A DNA stretch of 38,376 nt. Source: Actinomycetes bacterium. Lineage in GTDB: Bacteria > Actinomycetota > Actinomycetes > S36-B12. The stretch spans positions 36,858 to 75,233 of the forward strand of contig JAHECS010000014.1 of NCBI GenBank assembly GCA_024641635.1, given 5' to 3'. Positions 34,040-38,376 of this stretch are shown here, piece by piece. The position numbers and the translations under genes were made by a program. The stretch's first letter is position 1. Each line of letters begins with the position of its first letter. Below the pieces are notes generated by a model. It worked only from the letters and a program-made list of their open reading frames with translations, was not told the DNA's origin and ran no database searches.

Positions 34040-34098
34040 GAGGCACGCTGTGGTCGTGAAACCGGGTGGTTTCACGACCACAGCGTGCCTCTCGGCGG
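34033..34098. repeat. Long palindromic repeat, copy 3
   Basis: Perfect 31-bp arms (34033-34063 and 34068-34098) with loop GGGT; the longest of the three copies. The arm core GAGAGGCACGC...GTCGTGAAACC is the same as copy 1. It fills the convergent gap between the ABC1 kinase gene and the histidine kinase gene; its last base abuts the kinase stop codon (TGA, complement of 34099-34101). Confidence 0.97.
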
Positions 34099-37629
<3,531 letters not shown>

Positions 37630-37635
37630 GACCTG

Positions 37636-38376
37636 CTACTCCACCGTCTGCCCGAGCGCGCCCACGTCGAACTGCGCGGCCGGTGCCGCGTAGTCCTTTC
37701 CGAAGAACTCCTCGGACAGCGCCGCCAGGGTGCCGTCGGCGTGCAGCTGCTGGACCGCCGCGTCGACCGCCGCCACGAACGCCGCCGACGAGAGCCCGGA
37801 CGAGCGGTCCACATATCCGGTCTTGTACGACTGGTAGGCGGGCTCAGGCAGCGCCCGGAGGGGCAGACCGTTGGCAATCTCGCCGTCCCCGACCGGCTCC
37901 GAGCACAGGAAGCCGTCGATCTTGCCGTCGGCCACCGCCTGCAGGCCGGGGATCTCGTTCTCATAGGTCTTGATCGCCGGCTCATCGAAGGCGCGTGTCG
38001 TCGTCGCGCCCGGCAGCACGAGCGTGCCGCGCAGGTACTGCTCCATGGTGCAACCCGTGCAGGCACCGAGCGTGGCGCCGGACAGCTCGTCCAGGTGCTG
38101 GAACGGGGAGTCCTCCCGCACGAAGACGCTTGCCGGAGTGGAGTAGCTGGGTCGCGTGACGTAGAGGCGACTCATCCGATCCTCGGTGATCGCACCGGAC
38201 CCCCAGGAGATGTCCCAGTGATCACCCCAGCCGCCCGCGATGATCTCCGGCCACTGCTGGGGAGTGAAGCACGGTTCGACCCCCAACGTGGCGGCCACGG
38301 CCTTGCCCGTCTCCGCGTCGTAGCCAGTCACCTCGCCACCGGTCAACTGGGTGTCGGCACACTTCGTGTCGGGAGG
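37636..38376 (-). CDS. Cys-rich substrate-binding protein, 5' end outside the window
   Basis: The 3' 246 codons of a bacterial extracellular solute-binding protein (family 3-like) paralogous to the lipoprotein at 4759-5781. Shared features are TKCAD, LTGGEVTGYDAETGKAV, LGVEPCF, WDISWGSGAITEDRMSRLYV, GACTGC (CTNC in the paralogue), RGTLVLPGA, and FLCS followed by acidic residues. The five conserved Cys point to disulfides or a metal or thiol function. The N-terminus lies beyond the right edge of the window; open reading continues to the last base. It is immediately upstream (6 nt) of the hybrid kinase gene, so it is more likely a sensory binding protein than a transporter component; no permease is visible. 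Confidence 0.88.
   Translation of the reverse strand, partial: PPDTKCADTQLTGGEVTGYDAETGKAVAATLGVEPCFTPQQWPEIIAGGWGDHWDISWGSGAITEDRMSRLYVTRPSYSTPASVFVREDSPFQHLDELSGATLGACTGCTMEQYLRGTLVLPGATTTRAFDEPAIKTYENEIPGLQAVADGKIDGFLCSEPVGDGEIANGLPLRALPEPAYQSYKTGYVDRSSGLSSAAFVAAVDAAVQQLHADGTLAALSEEFFGKDYAAPAAQFDVGALGQTVE

Noticed and set aside
16804..34098. Protein reading of the palindromes (AVVVKPGGFTTTAC in both directions)
   Set aside because: The peptide is a by-product of the symmetric DNA; the copies lie outside genes and compensatory changes preserve pairing rather than the peptide.

Overview
The window comes from a high-GC actinomycete. Evidence: strong G/C bias at third codon positions, many GTG starts, 4-nt ATGA/GTGA gene overlaps, and families typical of Actinomycetota (UPF0182, the DUF2342 zincin, a DUF5679 zinc ribbon, the PPA1498-type Tat phosphoesterase, an RRE/ThiF-like protein beside an ABC1 kinase, an initiator tRNA without encoded CCA). 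Micrococcales or a neighbouring order fits, but the sequence does not fix the genus. Gene density is high, and the window is cut inside a substrate-binding-protein gene at its right edge.

Layout. 144-2390 (minus) is a PadR-controlled drug-type ABC exporter operon with a 12-bp inverted-repeat operator before padR. 2706-4346 is a cNMP-binding/thioredoxin-reductase-like flavoprotein without the redox CxxC. 4759-11218 looks like accessory DNA inserted at the initiator tRNA: an orphan Cys-rich binding lipoprotein, a 3Fe-4S-type ferredoxin, an NTF2-like protein, a VOC protein, gene-poor stretches, a cytochrome P450, a truncated integrase with an excisionase-like HTH protein, and then tRNA-fMet(CAT). 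Base and codon use in 4.4-8.6 kb are visibly less GC-biased than elsewhere. 11244-14091 is a tightly coupled operon of a Tat-exported metallophosphoesterase, a small lipoprotein and a membrane protein. 14135-15798 is amtB-glnK. 15875-17892 holds arfB, a cupin, a small unknown gene and a methyltransferase.

17889-33983 contains, with insertions, a set I recall as neighbours in Mycobacterium (Rv3193c-Rv3197): UPF0182 membrane protein, PDZ/Lon-S16 membrane protease, DUF2342 zincin, RRE/ThiF-like protein and ABC1 kinase. Between them are NTF2-like, DUF1232, NUDIX, DUF5679, septum-formation-like secreted protein, M20 peptidase, gamma-glutamyltransferase and VOC genes and two unknown genes. 34099-38376 (minus) is a sensory pair: a Cys-rich substrate-binding protein followed 6 nt later by a 1176-aa hybrid histidine kinase (Cache, HAMP, PAS, HisKA, HATPase, degenerate REC, REC, Hpt). 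That binding protein is a paralogue of the orphan lipoprotein at 4759-5781.

The most unusual DNA feature is a family of near-perfect long palindromes (27-31 bp arms, 4-6 nt loops) in three copies (16804, 17203, 34033). Each lies just 3' of a minus-strand stop codon, and two carry short GC-rich tandem repeats on the left flank. Other items worth checking are an AmtB with Glu in place of the first pore His, a nested 66-nt hairpin and DnaA-box-like cluster at 22.4-22.7 kb, and the decayed integration site next to tRNA-fMet.
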